Below are positions 48,033-58,197 of a stretch of DNA of 64,000 bases, piece after piece. The notes under the pieces were generated by a model that was given only the letters and a program-made list of their open reading frames with translations, ran no database searches and had not been told where the DNA came from. A program made the position numbers and the translations under genes. The stretch spans positions 1 through 64,000 of the forward strand of contig CAIWVP010000013.1 in assembly GCA_903916195.1 (NCBI GenBank), given 5' to 3'. Every line of letters starts with the position of its first letter. The stretch's first letter is position 1. The stretch is from an uncultured Verrucomicrobiota bacterium. Its GTDB lineage: Bacteria; Verrucomicrobiota; Verrucomicrobiia; Limisphaerales; UBA9464.

Positions 48033-48365
48033 ATGGAAGTCACCGCCACATACAAAAATCTCCGGATGTCCGCCCAGAAGGCGCGCGAAGTCGTGCGCCA
48101 AGTCAGGGGGATGAACGCGGTCCAAGCGCTCTCCACGCTCGGCTTTGTGCGCCGCAAGGCTGCCACCGCCGTCGCGAAGACGCTCAAGTCCGCGATCGCC
48201 AACGCCGAGAACAACCACGGTCTCAAGTCCGAGACCTTGGTCATCGCCGAGGCTCACGCTCTCACCGCCGGCAGCATGAAACGCTTTCTGCCCAAGGCGC
48301 GTGGGTCCGCCGGTCCCATGCTGAAGCGCAGCTGCCATATCAAAATCGTTCTCACGAACAAGTAA
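48033..48365 (+). CDS. rplV: 50S ribosomal protein L22
   Basis: [51 protein letters not shown]. Confidence 0.97.
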   Translation: MEVTATYKNLRMSAQKAREVVRQVRGMNAVQALSTLGFVRRKAATAVAKTLKSAIANAENNHGLKSETLVIAEAHALTAGSMKRFLPKARGSAGPMLKRSCHIKIVLTNK

Positions 48366-48369
48366 GCAT

Positions 48370-49035
48370 ATGGGCCAGAAAACAAATCCGATAGGCTTCC
48401 GCATCCCGGTCAACCATGACTGGCGCTCGAAGTGGTTCGCGTCCAACAAGGAGTTCGGGGCTCTGTTGCACGAGGACCGCATCATCCGGGAGACCCTCCA
48501 TCGTCGCCTCGAGTCGGCGTCCGTCCCTCGTATCAACATCGAACGCGCCGCGTCCCGTTGCCGCGTCACGATTTTCACGGCGCGTCCTGGTGTCGTCATC
48601 GGTCGCAAGGGCACCGAAATCGACAAGTTGAAGGAAGATCTTTCGAAGCTGACCGGCAAGGATGTCTATGTCGACATCCAAGAGGTCAAGCAGCCCGAGA
48701 TCGACGCACAGTTGGTGGCGGTCAACATCGCCATCCAGTTGGAACGGCGTATCTCCTTCCGCCGCGCCATGAAAAAAGCGTTGCAGACCGCGATGGATTT
48801 CGGTGCCGAAGGCATCAAGGTCCGCTGCGGCGGCCGGCTCGGCGGCGCGGAGATTTCCCGCGTGGAGACATACCACGAGGGTAGTGTTCCTTTGCACACG
48901 TTGCGCGCCAACATCGACTACGGCTTCACTGAAGCCCGCACGATGTACGGCAAGCTGGGTATCAAGGTCTGGATATGCAAAGGCGAGATCAAGAAGGCGC
49001 CTTTGACCACGAAGACGACCGAGGCTTCCGCCTAG
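48370..49035 (+). CDS. rpsC: 30S ribosomal protein S3
   Basis: [44 protein letters not shown]. Confidence 0.98.
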   Translation: MGQKTNPIGFRIPVNHDWRSKWFASNKEFGALLHEDRIIRETLHRRLESASVPRINIERAASRCRVTIFTARPGVVIGRKGTEIDKLKEDLSKLTGKDVYVDIQEVKQPEIDAQLVAVNIAIQLERRISFRRAMKKALQTAMDFGAEGIKVRCGGRLGGAEISRVETYHEGSVPLHTLRANIDYGFTEARTMYGKLGIKVWICKGEIKKAPLTTKTTEASA

Positions 49036-49072
49036 GTCCGCCGACAACCACCATTTCTAGAAGAGAGCGTTT

Positions 49073-49492
49073 ATGGCTTTGATGCCGGCCAGAGTAAAGT
49101 ATCGGAAAATGCACCGCGGTCATAGGACCGGTCTCGCGTCCCGCGGGAACGCGGTTGCGTTCGGTGAGTACGCCCTGCAGGCGTTGGAACGTTGCTGGCT
49201 GGACACCAAGCAGATCGAGGCAGCTCGTGTCGCGGTGACCCGCTACATGAAACGTCGCGGCAAGGTGTGGATCCGTGTCTTCCCCGACAAGAGCTACACC
49301 AAGAAGCCTCTCGAAGTCCGGATGGGTACCGGCAAAGGCGCCGTCGAATCTTGGGTCGCTGTCATCCGCCCCGCGAACATCCTGTTCGAGGTGGACGGTG
49401 TCACCGAGGCGGTCGCCAGGGAGGCGATGCGTCTTGCCTCCACCAAGCTCCCCATCTCCACGAAGTTCATCGTCCGGCGCAAGCTGGCTTGA
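49073..49492 (+). CDS. rplP: 50S ribosomal protein L16
   Basis: [62 protein letters not shown]. Confidence 0.98.
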   Translation: MALMPARVKYRKMHRGHRTGLASRGNAVAFGEYALQALERCWLDTKQIEAARVAVTRYMKRRGKVWIRVFPDKSYTKKPLEVRMGTGKGAVESWVAVIRPANILFEVDGVTEAVAREAMRLASTKLPISTKFIVRRKLA

Positions 49493-49502
49493 GGAAGACC
49501 AC

Positions 49503-49712
49503 ATGGCTAAAACTGTTTTCAGCGATCTGTCCGCGCAGGAACTCAAGGCAAAGAGCCTTGATCTGCGGCAGGAGCTGTTCAATCTTACACTCCAGAAGGC
49601 GACCGCCCGGCTCGAGAAGCCGCACCGTATCCGCGAGCTGCGGAAGGAGATCGCCCGTGGTCAGACCCGTCTGACCGAATTGCGCAAGAAAACCGCCGCT
49701 CCGAAAGCTTGA
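49503..49712 (+). CDS. rpmC: 50S ribosomal protein L29
   Basis: DLSAQELKAKSLDLRQELFNLTLQKATARLEKPHRIRELRKEIARGQT; start inside longer ORF 49275..49712. Confidence 0.97.
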   Translation: MAKTVFSDLSAQELKAKSLDLRQELFNLTLQKATARLEKPHRIRELRKEIARGQTRLTELRKKTAAPKA

Positions 49713-49718
49713 CGAACT

Positions 49719-50006
49719 ATGGCTGAGCAATCCCAAGTCCGCGGTCACCGCAAAGAACGTGTCGGAGAAGTGGTCTCCGACAAGATGACCAAGACCATCG
49801 TCGTCCGCGTCGAGCGCCGTTTCCAGCACCCGCAGTATAAGAAGGTCGTGAAGAGCTACAAGAAGCTCTACGCCCATGACGACGCCGAGCTCGCCTCCGT
49901 CGGTGACATCGTCAGGATCCAAGAGACCCGGCCGTTGTCGAAGACGAAGTGCTGGCGCCTGGTCGAGGTGCTCAACCCTGATGGGTCGAGCAAACCGAAA
50001 CCCTGA
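49719..50006 (+). CDS. rpsQ: 30S ribosomal protein S17
   Basis: [44 protein letters not shown]. Confidence 0.97.
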   Translation: MAEQSQVRGHRKERVGEVVSDKMTKTIVVRVERRFQHPQYKKVVKSYKKLYAHDDAELASVGDIVRIQETRPLSKTKCWRLVEVLNPDGSSKPKP

Positions 50007-50021
50007 TCCGAAAGACATTCT

Positions 50022-50387
50022 ATGCTTCAAGTACGCTCAGGTGCAGACGTCGCCGACAATACCGGTGCGAAAATCGCATGGGTCATCGGTGTGCTCGGTC
50101 GCAACCAACGTTATGCCGAGGTGGGTGACGTGATCAAGGTCCACATCAAGGAAGCCGCCCCGGACGGCTCCGTGAAAAAAGGCGAGGTCCAGGATGCGGT
50201 TGTCGTTCGGACCAAGAAGATTATCCGCCGCTCCGACGGGTCTTATGTCCGGTTCGACCGGAACGCCGTCGTCATCATCGACAAGGACCACAACCCTAAG
50301 GGGACCCGCATCTTCGGACCTGTCGCCCGGGAGTTGCGCGAAAAGAAGTTCATGAAGATCATCTCGCTCGCCCCTGAGGTGATCTGA
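50022..50387 (+). CDS. rplN: 50S ribosomal protein L14
   Basis: [25 protein letters not shown]...[30 protein letters not shown]. Confidence 0.98.
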   Translation: MLQVRSGADVADNTGAKIAWVIGVLGRNQRYAEVGDVIKVHIKEAAPDGSVKKGEVQDAVVVRTKKIIRRSDGSYVRFDRNAVVIIDKDHNPKGTRIFGPVARELREKKFMKIISLAPEVI

Positions 50388-50401
50388 CCGCTACACGAAC
50401 C

Positions 50402-50725
50402 ATGAAAGTGGAAACAAAACGATTGCATATCCGCAGCGGGGACGAGGTTGTCGTCATCGCAGGTTCCGCCAAAGGGCGGCGCGGCAAGGTGAAGGAAGTC
50501 CTCAACAAGAAGGCGGCCGTGGTCCTCGAAGGCTCCGATGAACGGAGCAAAGAGAACGACGAGAAACGTCGTCTTGTGAAGCCGGTCCTGCATCATCTCA
50601 CCAAGAGCCAGCAGAACCCGGAAGGCGGGCTCCTCTGGTTGGAGGGCTCCATCCATTCCTCGAACGTGATGAAAGTCGAGGAATTCGAACGCCGGAGCGC
50701 GAAGCGTTCCAAAGAAACCCGATAA
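50402..50725 (+). CDS. rplX: 50S ribosomal protein L24
   Basis: LHIRSGDEVVVIAGSAKGRRGKVKEVLNKKAAVVLEG. Confidence 0.94.
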   Translation: MKVETKRLHIRSGDEVVVIAGSAKGRRGKVKEVLNKKAAVVLEGSDERSKENDEKRRLVKPVLHHLTKSQQNPEGGLLWLEGSIHSSNVMKVEEFERRSAKRSKETR

Positions 50726-50739
50726 TCTCCTAGACCGTC

Positions 50740-51279
50740 ATGAAGCCCCGTCTCTACACGAAGTACGTCCAAGAAGTGGTCCCAGCGCTCAAGGAGAAGC
50801 GCGGCTACACGAACGTGCACCAGATCCCGCGCATCGAAAAAATCGTAGTCAACATGGGCGTGAGCGCATCGGCCGAGAAAGGTTCGGTCGAGGAGGCGGT
50901 CAAGGACATGACCTCCATAACCGGCAGGAAGCCTGTCATCTGCAAGGCGAAAAAGAGCGTCGCGAACTTCAAGCTCCGGGAAGGCCAGGCCATCGGCTGC
51001 CGGGTGACCCTTCGTCGGGATGTGATGTACGAGTTCTTCGACCGGTTGGTGACCTCGACCCTTCCTCGCATCCGGGACTTCCGCGGGATCTCGGCCCGTC
51101 AGTTCGACGGACGCGGCAGTTTCTCGCTCGGACTTCCGGACCAGACGATCTTCCCCGAGATCGAACTCGAGAAAATCAAGCGGCAGCAGGGGATGGACAT
51201 CACCATCGTCACCACGGCTGACAACAACGAAGAGGCGTACGATCTCCTCAAGTTGATGGGTATGCCGTTCTCTAAGTAA
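50740..51279 (+). CDS. rplE: 50S ribosomal protein L5
   Basis: [75 protein letters not shown]. Confidence 0.98.
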   Translation: MKPRLYTKYVQEVVPALKEKRGYTNVHQIPRIEKIVVNMGVSASAEKGSVEEAVKDMTSITGRKPVICKAKKSVANFKLREGQAIGCRVTLRRDVMYEFFDRLVTSTLPRIRDFRGISARQFDGRGSFSLGLPDQTIFPEIELEKIKRQQGMDITIVTTADNNEEAYDLLKLMGMPFSK

Positions 51280-51298
51280 ATTTTTCCAGAGACATCAT

Positions 51299-51568
51299 AT
51301 GGCCAAAACATCCTGGCGCGAACGCAACCTGAAGAAACAGGAGACGGTCAAGAAGTACGCCGCCGTCCGGGCGGAGCTGAAGGCCAAAGGGGACTATCTC
51401 GGTCTCCAGAAGCTTCCCAAGAACGCCAGCCCGGTCCGGGTGGTCAACCGGTGTAAGTTCAGCGGCCGTCGCCGCGGATATCTTCGCAAGTACGCCTGCT
51501 CCCGACTCACTTTCCGTGAAGCCGCTCTCGCCGGGCTCATCCCGGGCGTGATCAAGGCCAGTTGGTAA
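51299..51568 (+). CDS. rpsN: 30S ribosomal protein S14
   Basis: [33 protein letters not shown]...[38 protein letters not shown]. Confidence 0.97.
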   Translation: MAKTSWRERNLKKQETVKKYAAVRAELKAKGDYLGLQKLPKNASPVRVVNRCKFSGRRRGYLRKYACSRLTFREAALAGLIPGVIKASW

Positions 51569-51580
51569 CCATTTGCCGCC

Positions 51581-51967
51581 ATGCACGACCCGATTTCAGA
51601 CCTTCTGACCCGCATCCGTAATGGGGGTCTCGCCCAGCACGCCGAAGTGGTCATCCCTCATTCCAAGATGAAGGAGTCCATCTCCCGGATCTTGAAGGAC
51701 GAGGGTTATATCTCTTCCGTCACGGTCGAGGGCTCCACCATCAAACAGATGAAGCTCCGCTTGAAGTACCAAGGTAAACAGAGCGTCATCGTCGGCCTGA
51801 AACAGGTCAGCACCCCTGGGCTCCGCCGCTATGTGAGCAGCTCGGAGATTCCTCGGGTCTTGGGCGGCATGGGTGTCGCCATCCTTTCGACCCCGAAAGG
51901 CCTCCTCACCGGGACCGAGGCGCGCAAACAAAACATCGGTGGAGAGCTCGTCTGCTTCGTTTGGTAA
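51581..51967 (+). CDS. rpsH: 30S ribosomal protein S8
   Basis: MHDPISDLLTRIRNG...GLRRYVSSSEIPRVLGGMGVAILSTPKGLLTGTEARKQNIGGELVCFVW. Confidence 0.98.
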   Translation: MHDPISDLLTRIRNGGLAQHAEVVIPHSKMKESISRILKDEGYISSVTVEGSTIKQMKLRLKYQGKQSVIVGLKQVSTPGLRRYVSSSEIPRVLGGMGVAILSTPKGLLTGTEARKQNIGGELVCFVW

Positions 51968-51976
51968 AGGATTCGT

Positions 51977-52513
51977 ATGTCCCGTATTGGTAAAACTCCG
52001 GTAGTGATCCCCGCTAAGGTCAAGGTGACCGTCGCCGGGAACCGTGTCTCCGTCGAAGGACCCAAGGGCAAGCTTGAGCTTGAACTTCCAGCCTTGACCA
52101 CCGCCAAAATCGACAGCGGAAACGTCCTCGTCCAGCGGGCCGACGACACGTCCCGCTCGAAGGCCATGCACGGGCTCGCCCGTGCCTTGGTCAACAATCT
52201 CGTCAAAGGCGTGAACGACGGCTTCCAGAAGAAGCTCGAGATCCAAGGCGTCGGCTTCAAAGCCGCGGTGCAGGGCGCTGTGGTGAACCTATCCCTCGGC
52301 TACAGCCACCCGATCCTCTATCCCATCCCCGCCGGTATCAAGGTGACGGTCGAGGAGAACACGAAGGTCACGATCGAAGGCGCGAGCAAAGAGGTCGTCG
52401 GCCGCGTCGCTTCCGAGATCCGCAGCTATTATCCTCCCGAGCCGTACAAGGGCAAAGGTGTCCGTTACGTCGGCGAGAAGGTCATCCGCAAGGAAGGCAA
52501 GACCGTCCAGTAA
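51977..52513 (+). CDS. rplF: 50S ribosomal protein L6
   Basis: MSRIGKTPVVIPAKVKVTVAGNRVSVEGPKGKLELELP; YYPPEPYKGKGVRYVGEKVIRKEGK. Confidence 0.98.
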   Translation: MSRIGKTPVVIPAKVKVTVAGNRVSVEGPKGKLELELPALTTAKIDSGNVLVQRADDTSRSKAMHGLARALVNNLVKGVNDGFQKKLEIQGVGFKAAVQGAVVNLSLGYSHPILYPIPAGIKVTVEENTKVTIEGASKEVVGRVASEIRSYYPPEPYKGKGVRYVGEKVIRKEGKTVQ

Positions 52514-52549
52514 GGTGTTTATCCTTCAACCACTGATTTCCGTCTCAGA

Positions 52550-52912
52550 ATGAGAACCGAACATAAGCAGCGACTCGCCCAGCTCCGCCATTGGCGTGTC
52601 CGAAAGAAGGTCAGCGGCAGCTCTGAGCGGCCCCGGATGAGCGTGAAGTTCACCGGCCAACATATCTACGTGCAGTTCATCGATGACGCCGCCGGGCATA
52701 CCGTCGCCGCCGTCAGCAGCCGGGACAAGGTTGCCCCTGCCGGAGTGAAGGGCGCCAACGTCGTGTCCGCCGCCATCATCGGCAAGGCGGCCGCCGAAGC
52801 GGCCAAGTCCAAAGGAGTCGCCGAGGTCGTGTTCGACCGCGGTTCGGCCAAGTACCATGGCAAAGTCAAGGCGCTTGCCGATGCCGCTCGCGAGGCCGGT
52901 CTCAAGTTTTAA
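52550..52912 (+). CDS. rplR: 50S ribosomal protein L18
   Basis: RHWRVRKKVSGSSERPRMSVKFTGQHIYVQFIDDAAGHTVAAVSS; VVFDRGSAKYHGKVKALADAAREAGLKF. Confidence 0.97.
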   Translation: MRTEHKQRLAQLRHWRVRKKVSGSSERPRMSVKFTGQHIYVQFIDDAAGHTVAAVSSRDKVAPAGVKGANVVSAAIIGKAAAEAAKSKGVAEVVFDRGSAKYHGKVKALADAAREAGLKF

Positions 52913-52932
52913 TCCAAACGGAGGAATCTATA

Positions 52933-53568
52933 GTGGCTGACGATATCACAAATGTTACCCCGACGCCGGCGGCCGTTGTGCCTGCCGAGGCGCCTCAAGG
53001 ACGTCCGGAACAACGCTTCGACCGGGGCGGACCCCGTGGGCCGCGTCGTCCTCGTCGTCCGGGTGGGGACTTCGGCGACGACAAGGGCGAGTTCACCGAG
53101 AAGACGGTGTTCATCAATCGCTCGTCGAAGGTCGTCAAAGGCGGTCGTCGTTTCAGCTTCAGTGCTTTGATAGTGATCGGCGACCGTCAAGGACGGGTCG
53201 GCCTGGGCTTGGGGAAGGGCAAAGAGGTCAGCGAAGCCATCCGCAAGGGCGGCGAGAACGCCAAATCACGCCTGTTGGCGGTGTCCTTGAAGGACAAGAC
53301 CATCCCCCATGAGGTCTACTCCCATTTCGGTGGTGCCAAGGTGCTCCTCCGACCGGCCAGCCCCGGTACCGGCTTGATCTGCGGAAAGACGGTCCGCGCC
53401 ATCGTGGAGTCGGTCGGGATCAAGGACGTCTTGTCCAAGTCTCTCGGTTCCAAGAACGCCGCGAACGTCGCCAAGGCCACGTTGAAGGCGCTTCTTCAGC
53501 TCCGTCGCCGCGAAACCATCTATAAAGGCCGCGGCTTGGAAGCGCGGCTCACCAAGAAGACCTCCTGA
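52933..53568 (+). CDS. rpsE: 30S ribosomal protein S5 with N-terminal RG-rich extension
   Basis: [45 protein letters not shown] start. Confidence 0.97.
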   Translation: MADDITNVTPTPAAVVPAEAPQGRPEQRFDRGGPRGPRRPRRPGGDFGDDKGEFTEKTVFINRSSKVVKGGRRFSFSALIVIGDRQGRVGLGLGKGKEVSEAIRKGGENAKSRLLAVSLKDKTIPHEVYSHFGGAKVLLRPASPGTGLICGKTVRAIVESVGIKDVLSKSLGSKNAANVAKATLKALLQLRRRETIYKGRGLEARLTKKTS

Positions 53569-53570
53569 GT

Positions 53571-54023
53571 ATGATGCGCCTCCATAATCTTAAGCCTCGC
53601 CCAGGTGCGAAGCATCGCAAGAAGCGTTACGGCATCGGCGAATCGAGCGGCCACGGCAAAACGTCCGGCCGAGGCGGAAAAGGCCAGACCGCCCGTTCCG
53701 GAAGCTCCATCCGTATCGGGTTCGAAGGCGGCCAGATGCCGTTAATCCGGCGTCTGCCCAAGCGTGGTTTCAACAACGACGCGTTCCGCACCGAATATCT
53801 CCCCATCAATGTGGAACTGCTCAACGAGTTCGACGACGGTGCCATCATCGACGATGCTCTTCTGCGGACCTCGGGGCTTGCGAGCGGCAAGAAGAAACTG
53901 AAAGTCAAGATTCTTGGGGCCGGTGAGCTGACCAAGAAGCTGCATGTGAAGGCTGCCAAGTTCAGCGCCACCGCGAAGGCGGCGATCGAAAAACTCGGCG
54001 GGACCGCAGAAGTGGTCTCCTAA
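53571..54023 (+). CDS. rplO: 50S ribosomal protein L15
   Basis: LHNLKPRPGAKHRKKRYGIGESSGHGKTSGRGGKGQTARSGSSIRIGFEGGQMPLIRRLPKRGF. Confidence 0.98.
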   Translation: MMRLHNLKPRPGAKHRKKRYGIGESSGHGKTSGRGGKGQTARSGSSIRIGFEGGQMPLIRRLPKRGFNNDAFRTEYLPINVELLNEFDDGAIIDDALLRTSGLASGKKKLKVKILGAGELTKKLHVKAAKFSATAKAAIEKLGGTAEVVS

Positions 54024-54045
54024 GACGTTCCAATCATCGCGCATC

Positions 54046-55434
54046 ATGTTCGGCCAGTTATTCCAGACATTCGCCAATTGCTTCAAGATTCCCGAGCTGC
54101 GCTCGAGGATTTTGTTCACGGCTTTGGTACTCGGTGTCTGCCGGCTGATTGCCATGACGCCGATACCAGGGCTCGATGGCCATGCTCTGTCGGACTTCTT
54201 CGAGAGCCAATCCAAGTCGGCGGGAGGAAACTCGGTGGTGGGGCTCTATAGCCTGTTCACCGGAGGCGCTCTCGAGAAATGTGCGGTCGGATCGTTGGGC
54301 ATCATGCCCTACATCAGCGCGACGATCATCATCCAGTTGTTGACCGCGGTCATCCCTGCGTTGAGCAAGTTGGCTCGCGAAGAGGGTGGACGCGCCAAAA
54401 TCATAGCCTATGGACGCTATCTGACGGTACTGCTCTGCCTTGGGCAAGGATTGGTCATGACCTTGGGCTGGGAGCATCCCGACAAGACATTCTCCGGTTT
54501 CACGGGGTCTTTGATTCCAGCCGATGCCAACATATGGTGGTATCGCGCTCAAACCGTGGTGGTCCTGACAACCGCCACGCTGCTTCTGATGTGGCTGGGA
54601 GAGCAGATCACTGAGCGCGGCGTGGGTAATGGTGTCTCCTTGATCATCACCATCGGCATCTTGGCTCGACTCCCCCTGGCCTTGAAGTCACTCCAGGTGA
54701 TGTTCTTTCCCCCTGAAGGTGTCGAGCAGGCGGCCCGCTGGCCGACGGCGTTCCTCTTGGTCGCATGTCTCGGCGTGGTCGTTGCCGGTGTCATCGCAAT
54801 CACCCAGGCTCAAAGGAAGATACCGGTCCAGTACGCTCAAAGAGCCGTCGGGCGGAAGGTTTTCTCAGGTGGGACCTCGTTCATGCCGCTGCGTGTCAAC
54901 TACGCAGGTGTCATGCCGGTGATTTTCGCCCAGGCGATCCTGATGTTTCCGAGCATGATTTTCGCGAAGCTCGGTGAGCTCTACAAGATCAGCTTCTTGA
55001 CCGCTTTGGGGGTCTCGCTCTCTGAACATGGATGGTTGTATCTCTTCCTGTTCGCTTTGATGATCCTGTTTTTCTCGTATTTCTGGGTGGCGACCCAATT
55101 CAATGAACTTCAGGTTTCCGACGACCTGAAAAAGCACGGTGGATACATACCCGGTGTCCGCCCTGGTAGCCAGACAAGTGACTTTCTGCACCGGACGATG
55201 AGCCGTATCACTTTGGCCGGAGCCATCTTCTTGGTGATCATCGCCACCATCCCGACCTTGATGTCGAAGTATCTTGGTATCGACTACACGGTTGCTCAAT
55301 TTTTCGGAGGCACCTCCATGCTGATCACGGTTGGCGTCCTTTTGGACACCATGCGGCAGATGGAGTCTTATCTCTTGATGCGGCACTATGACGGGTTCTT
55401 GAAAAAGGGTCGCGTCAAAGGCCGGATGGGGTGA
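54046..55434 (+). CDS. secY: preprotein translocase subunit SecY
   Basis: Multi-TM; GIMPYISATIIIQLLTAVIPALSKLAREEGGRAKIIAYGRYLTV; INYAGVMPVIFAQAIL-like segment. Confidence 0.97.
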   Translation: MFGQLFQTFANCFKIPELRSRILFTALVLGVCRLIAMTPIPGLDGHALSDFFESQSKSAGGNSVVGLYSLFTGGALEKCAVGSLGIMPYISATIIIQLLTAVIPALSKLAREEGGRAKIIAYGRYLTVLLCLGQGLVMTLGWEHPDKTFSGFTGSLIPADANIWWYRAQTVVVLTTATLLLMWLGEQITERGVGNGVSLIITIGILARLPLALKSLQVMFFPPEGVEQAARWPTAFLLVACLGVVVAGVIAITQAQRKIPVQYAQRAVGRKVFSGGTSFMPLRVNYAGVMPVIFAQAILMFPSMIFAKLGELYKISFLTALGVSLSEHGWLYLFLFALMILFFSYFWVATQFNELQVSDDLKKHGGYIPGVRPGSQTSDFLHRTMSRITLAGAIFLVIIATIPTLMSKYLGIDYTVAQFFGGTSMLITVGVLLDTMRQMESYLLMRHYDGFLKKGRVKGRMG

Positions 55435-55526
55435 GGCCCGCGAGTGTCTGTTCTTTTAATTTTTAAGGTGCGTATGCCCCGGTTCAAAGGCCTAGTGCCT
55501 CCGGTGGCGACGACCCAAGGTGGAGC

Positions 55527-56297
55527 ATGGGAAGCGTGATCACCAAGAACCCATCGGAGATCAACGCCATGCGCGAAGCCGGGAGGCTGGCAGCGGTGGT
55601 GTTGCGGTCGGGTATCGGGCTGGTAGAGCCGGGTATGACCACTCTTGAACTGGATGCCAAGGTCGGCAGTTTGATCAAGGCTCATGGTGCGGTGAGCGCT
55701 TTTTGCGGTTATCGTGGTTTTCCAGGGCAATGCTGCATATCCGTGAATGAAGCTGTGGTCCACGGGATAGGAAACACCCGTAGGCTCCAGTTCGGCGATC
55801 TCGTCAAACTCGATATCGGTGTCCGGTACAAGGGGTTCGTGGGGGATGTGGCGATGTCCATCGCGGTCGGAGGATGTTTGCCGGCAGGGCAGAAACTCAT
55901 GGACGTGACGACACAAGCGCTCTATGACGGGATTTCCTTTGCGAGAGCTGGAAACCGGGTGAGTGATATTTCGAGGGCTGTCCAGAAGCGGGTCGAGGCC
56001 GCCGGGTTCAGCATCGTTCGGGAATTTGTAGGGCACGGTGTCGGCCGGTCGGTCCACGAGGAACCGCAGGTGCCGAACTACGTGGATCTACGGAACGACG
56101 TGCGGCTAAGGGCCGGCATGACAATCGCCATCGAACCGATGGTCAACGCAGGCGGTGCGGCGGTGGAGGTGTTGGACGACCGGTGGACGGTGGTTACGAA
56201 GGACCGGCAGTTGTCGGCCCATTTCGAGCATACCGTGCTGGTGACCGACGGGGAGGCGGAGATCCTGACGAAGGATGGATTGCCGCCGTTGTATTGA
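55527..56297 (+). CDS. map: type I methionine aminopeptidase
   Basis: FPGQCCISVNEAVVHGIGNTRRLQFGDLVKLDIGVRYKGFVGDVAMSIAVG; GHGVGRSVHEEPQVPNY. Confidence 0.97.
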   Translation: MGSVITKNPSEINAMREAGRLAAVVLRSGIGLVEPGMTTLELDAKVGSLIKAHGAVSAFCGYRGFPGQCCISVNEAVVHGIGNTRRLQFGDLVKLDIGVRYKGFVGDVAMSIAVGGCLPAGQKLMDVTTQALYDGISFARAGNRVSDISRAVQKRVEAAGFSIVREFVGHGVGRSVHEEPQVPNYVDLRNDVRLRAGMTIAIEPMVNAGGAAVEVLDDRWTVVTKDRQLSAHFEHTVLVTDGEAEILTKDGLPPLY

Positions 56298-56321
56298 GGT
56301 GGTGAGAGCAAGGATTTTAAG

Positions 56322-56435
56322 ATGAAAGTCAGAGCATCAGTAAAAAAACTTTGTGAGAATTGCAAGATTGTGCGCCGAAAGGGCATCATCCGTGTGATTT
56401 GCTCCAACGCGCGCCATAAGCAGCGCCAAGGCTGA
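56322..56435 (+). CDS. rpmJ: 50S ribosomal protein L36
   Basis: Manual translation [37 protein letters not shown]; absent from supplied ORF track because of size. Confidence 0.96.
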   Translation: MKVRASVKKLCENCKIVRRKGIIRVICSNARHKQRQG

Positions 56436-56447
56436 ACCATTTGAGCT

Positions 56448-56840
56448 ATGCCACGTATTCTAGGTGTTGATATTCCGGGTGACAAGCGGGTGGACATCTC
56501 CCTCCGCTACATCTACGGCATCGGTCCGGTGAACGCCAAGGTCATCTTGGCCAAGGCTGGAATCGATCCAGCGACCCGTGCCAAGACGTTGACCGAACAG
56601 CAGATGTCGCTGATCGTGAACGCGATCCAGGACGGAAAGTACGTCGTCGAGGGCGATCTGCGCCGGGAACTCGGCATCAACCTCAAGCGGTTGCAAGCGA
56701 TCAAGTGCTATCGCGGGCAACGCCATCTCCGCAGCCTTCCGGTGCGCGGGCAACGTACCCAGACCAATTCCCGGACCCGCAAGGGGCCGCGGAAGACCGT
56801 CGGCGTGCAACGGGCGATGGCGGCCAAGGCCGGCAAGTAA
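56448..56840 (+). CDS. rpsM: 30S ribosomal protein S13
   Basis: [47 protein letters not shown]-like [19 protein letters not shown]. Confidence 0.98.
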   Translation: MPRILGVDIPGDKRVDISLRYIYGIGPVNAKVILAKAGIDPATRAKTLTEQQMSLIVNAIQDGKYVVEGDLRRELGINLKRLQAIKCYRGQRHLRSLPVRGQRTQTNSRTRKGPRKTVGVQRAMAAKAGK

Positions 56841-56859
56841 ACTTATCTGACGAACGATT

Positions 56860-57447
56860 ATGGCTGACGAGATTAAGCCCAAAAAGGCTCCTGCGAAGAA
56901 GGACGGCGTCGACGCCGCGGCGGTTCCGGCGCCGAAGCGCGCCAAGAAGGCGGATGGCGCGGTGGAAGACACCACGGCGCCGGTCACCGCAGGTGCCGTG
57001 GCGACTCCGGTCCCGCCGACGGTCGCCACGCCCACGGCGGCGGAGCTGCTCGGTGATGATCCCAATGCCAAGAAGATCGTAAAGGTCAAAGGCGCCAAGA
57101 ACATCTCGGTCGGCATCGCGAACGTGCTTGCCACCTTCAACAACACCCAGGTGTCCATCACGGACATGCAGGGTAATGTGATTGGTTGGAGCACCGCGGG
57201 CCGCGTCGGGTTCAAGGGTTCACGGAAGAGCACCGCCTTCGCCGCCCAGCAGGCCGCGCAAGACGCCGCTCGTCAGGCTATGTCCCACGGGATGCGCGAA
57301 GTCGAGGTCAGGGTGAACGGGCCCGGTTCCGGCCGCGAATCTGCCATCCGCGCCCTGCAGGCCATCGGTCTCGAGATTTCGGCCATCAAGGACGTCACAC
57401 CGGTACCTCACAATGGTTGCCGCCCGCGCAAGAAGCGCCGCGTCTAG
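56860..57447 (+). CDS. rpsK: 30S ribosomal protein S11 with long N-terminal extension
   Basis: [74 protein letters not shown]. Confidence 0.97.
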   Translation: MADEIKPKKAPAKKDGVDAAAVPAPKRAKKADGAVEDTTAPVTAGAVATPVPPTVATPTAAELLGDDPNAKKIVKVKGAKNISVGIANVLATFNNTQVSITDMQGNVIGWSTAGRVGFKGSRKSTAFAAQQAAQDAARQAMSHGMREVEVRVNGPGSGRESAIRALQAIGLEISAIKDVTPVPHNGCRPRKKRRV

Positions 57448-57483
57448 TCTTCGCTCCACCGTAATCGATAATACGTACGTCTT

Positions 57484-58092
57484 ATGGCTCGTTATACCGG
57501 CCCCCGCACCCGCATCAGCCGCCGTTTCGGCATCCCCATCTTCGGTCCGTCGAAGTATCTCGAACGCCGCAACTACGGCCCGGGCGTCCATGGACCCAAG
57601 TCCCGTCGCAAGTTCAGCGACTACGCCCTCGGTCTTCTGGAGAAGCAGAAGTTCCGCTATTTCTACGGCCTCCAAGAGCGCCAGTTCCGCAACGTCTACG
57701 AAAAGGCGCTGCGTATGCGTGGCGTCACTGGTGAGAAGATGCTCCAGATTTTGGAGTGCCGCCTCGACAACTTGGTGTACCACGCGGGTTTTGCCCTCAC
57801 CCGTCCTGCTGCGCGTCAGTTGGTCGGCCATGGCCACGTCAAGGTGAACGGGCGGAAGGTCAGCATCTCGAGCTACGCGGTGAAGGTGAACGATGTAATC
57901 GAGGTTCGCGACCACACTGTCAGCAAGCAGCTCGCGACCAAGAACGTCGAAGGCTCCACCAGTCGTGTGGTGCCGGATTGGTTGTCGGTCGACAAGGCCG
58001 CCTTGAAGGGCGTCCTGCTGCGCATCCCGTCCCGTGACGAGATCAACCCGATCGCCAACGAACAGGCGGTCGTCGAATTCTACTCCCGTTAA
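57484..58092 (+). CDS. rpsD: 30S ribosomal protein S4
   Basis: RKFSDYALGLLEKQKFRYFYGLQERQFRNVYEKALRMRGVTGEKMLQILECRLDNLVYHAGFALTRPAARQLVGHGHVKVNG. Confidence 0.98.
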   Translation: MARYTGPRTRISRRFGIPIFGPSKYLERRNYGPGVHGPKSRRKFSDYALGLLEKQKFRYFYGLQERQFRNVYEKALRMRGVTGEKMLQILECRLDNLVYHAGFALTRPAARQLVGHGHVKVNGRKVSISSYAVKVNDVIEVRDHTVSKQLATKNVEGSTSRVVPDWLSVDKAALKGVLLRIPSRDEINPIANEQAVVEFYSR

Positions 58093-58133
58093 CCCGTCCT
58101 CCCCTGAAAAAGGGGGACAAAAGCAATTATATG

Positions 58134-58173
58134 GGGCTGCCGCCGTGGGGGAATCAGTGACGGTGCGGCCCAG
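58134..58173 (+). promoter_or_regulatory. hairpin between rpsD and rpoA
   Basis: GGGCTGCCGCCGT pairs with ACGGTGCGGCCC (wobble and small bulge). Confidence 0.4.
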
Positions 58174-58197
58174 TTTAAAATTGCATCCATAAAAAAT

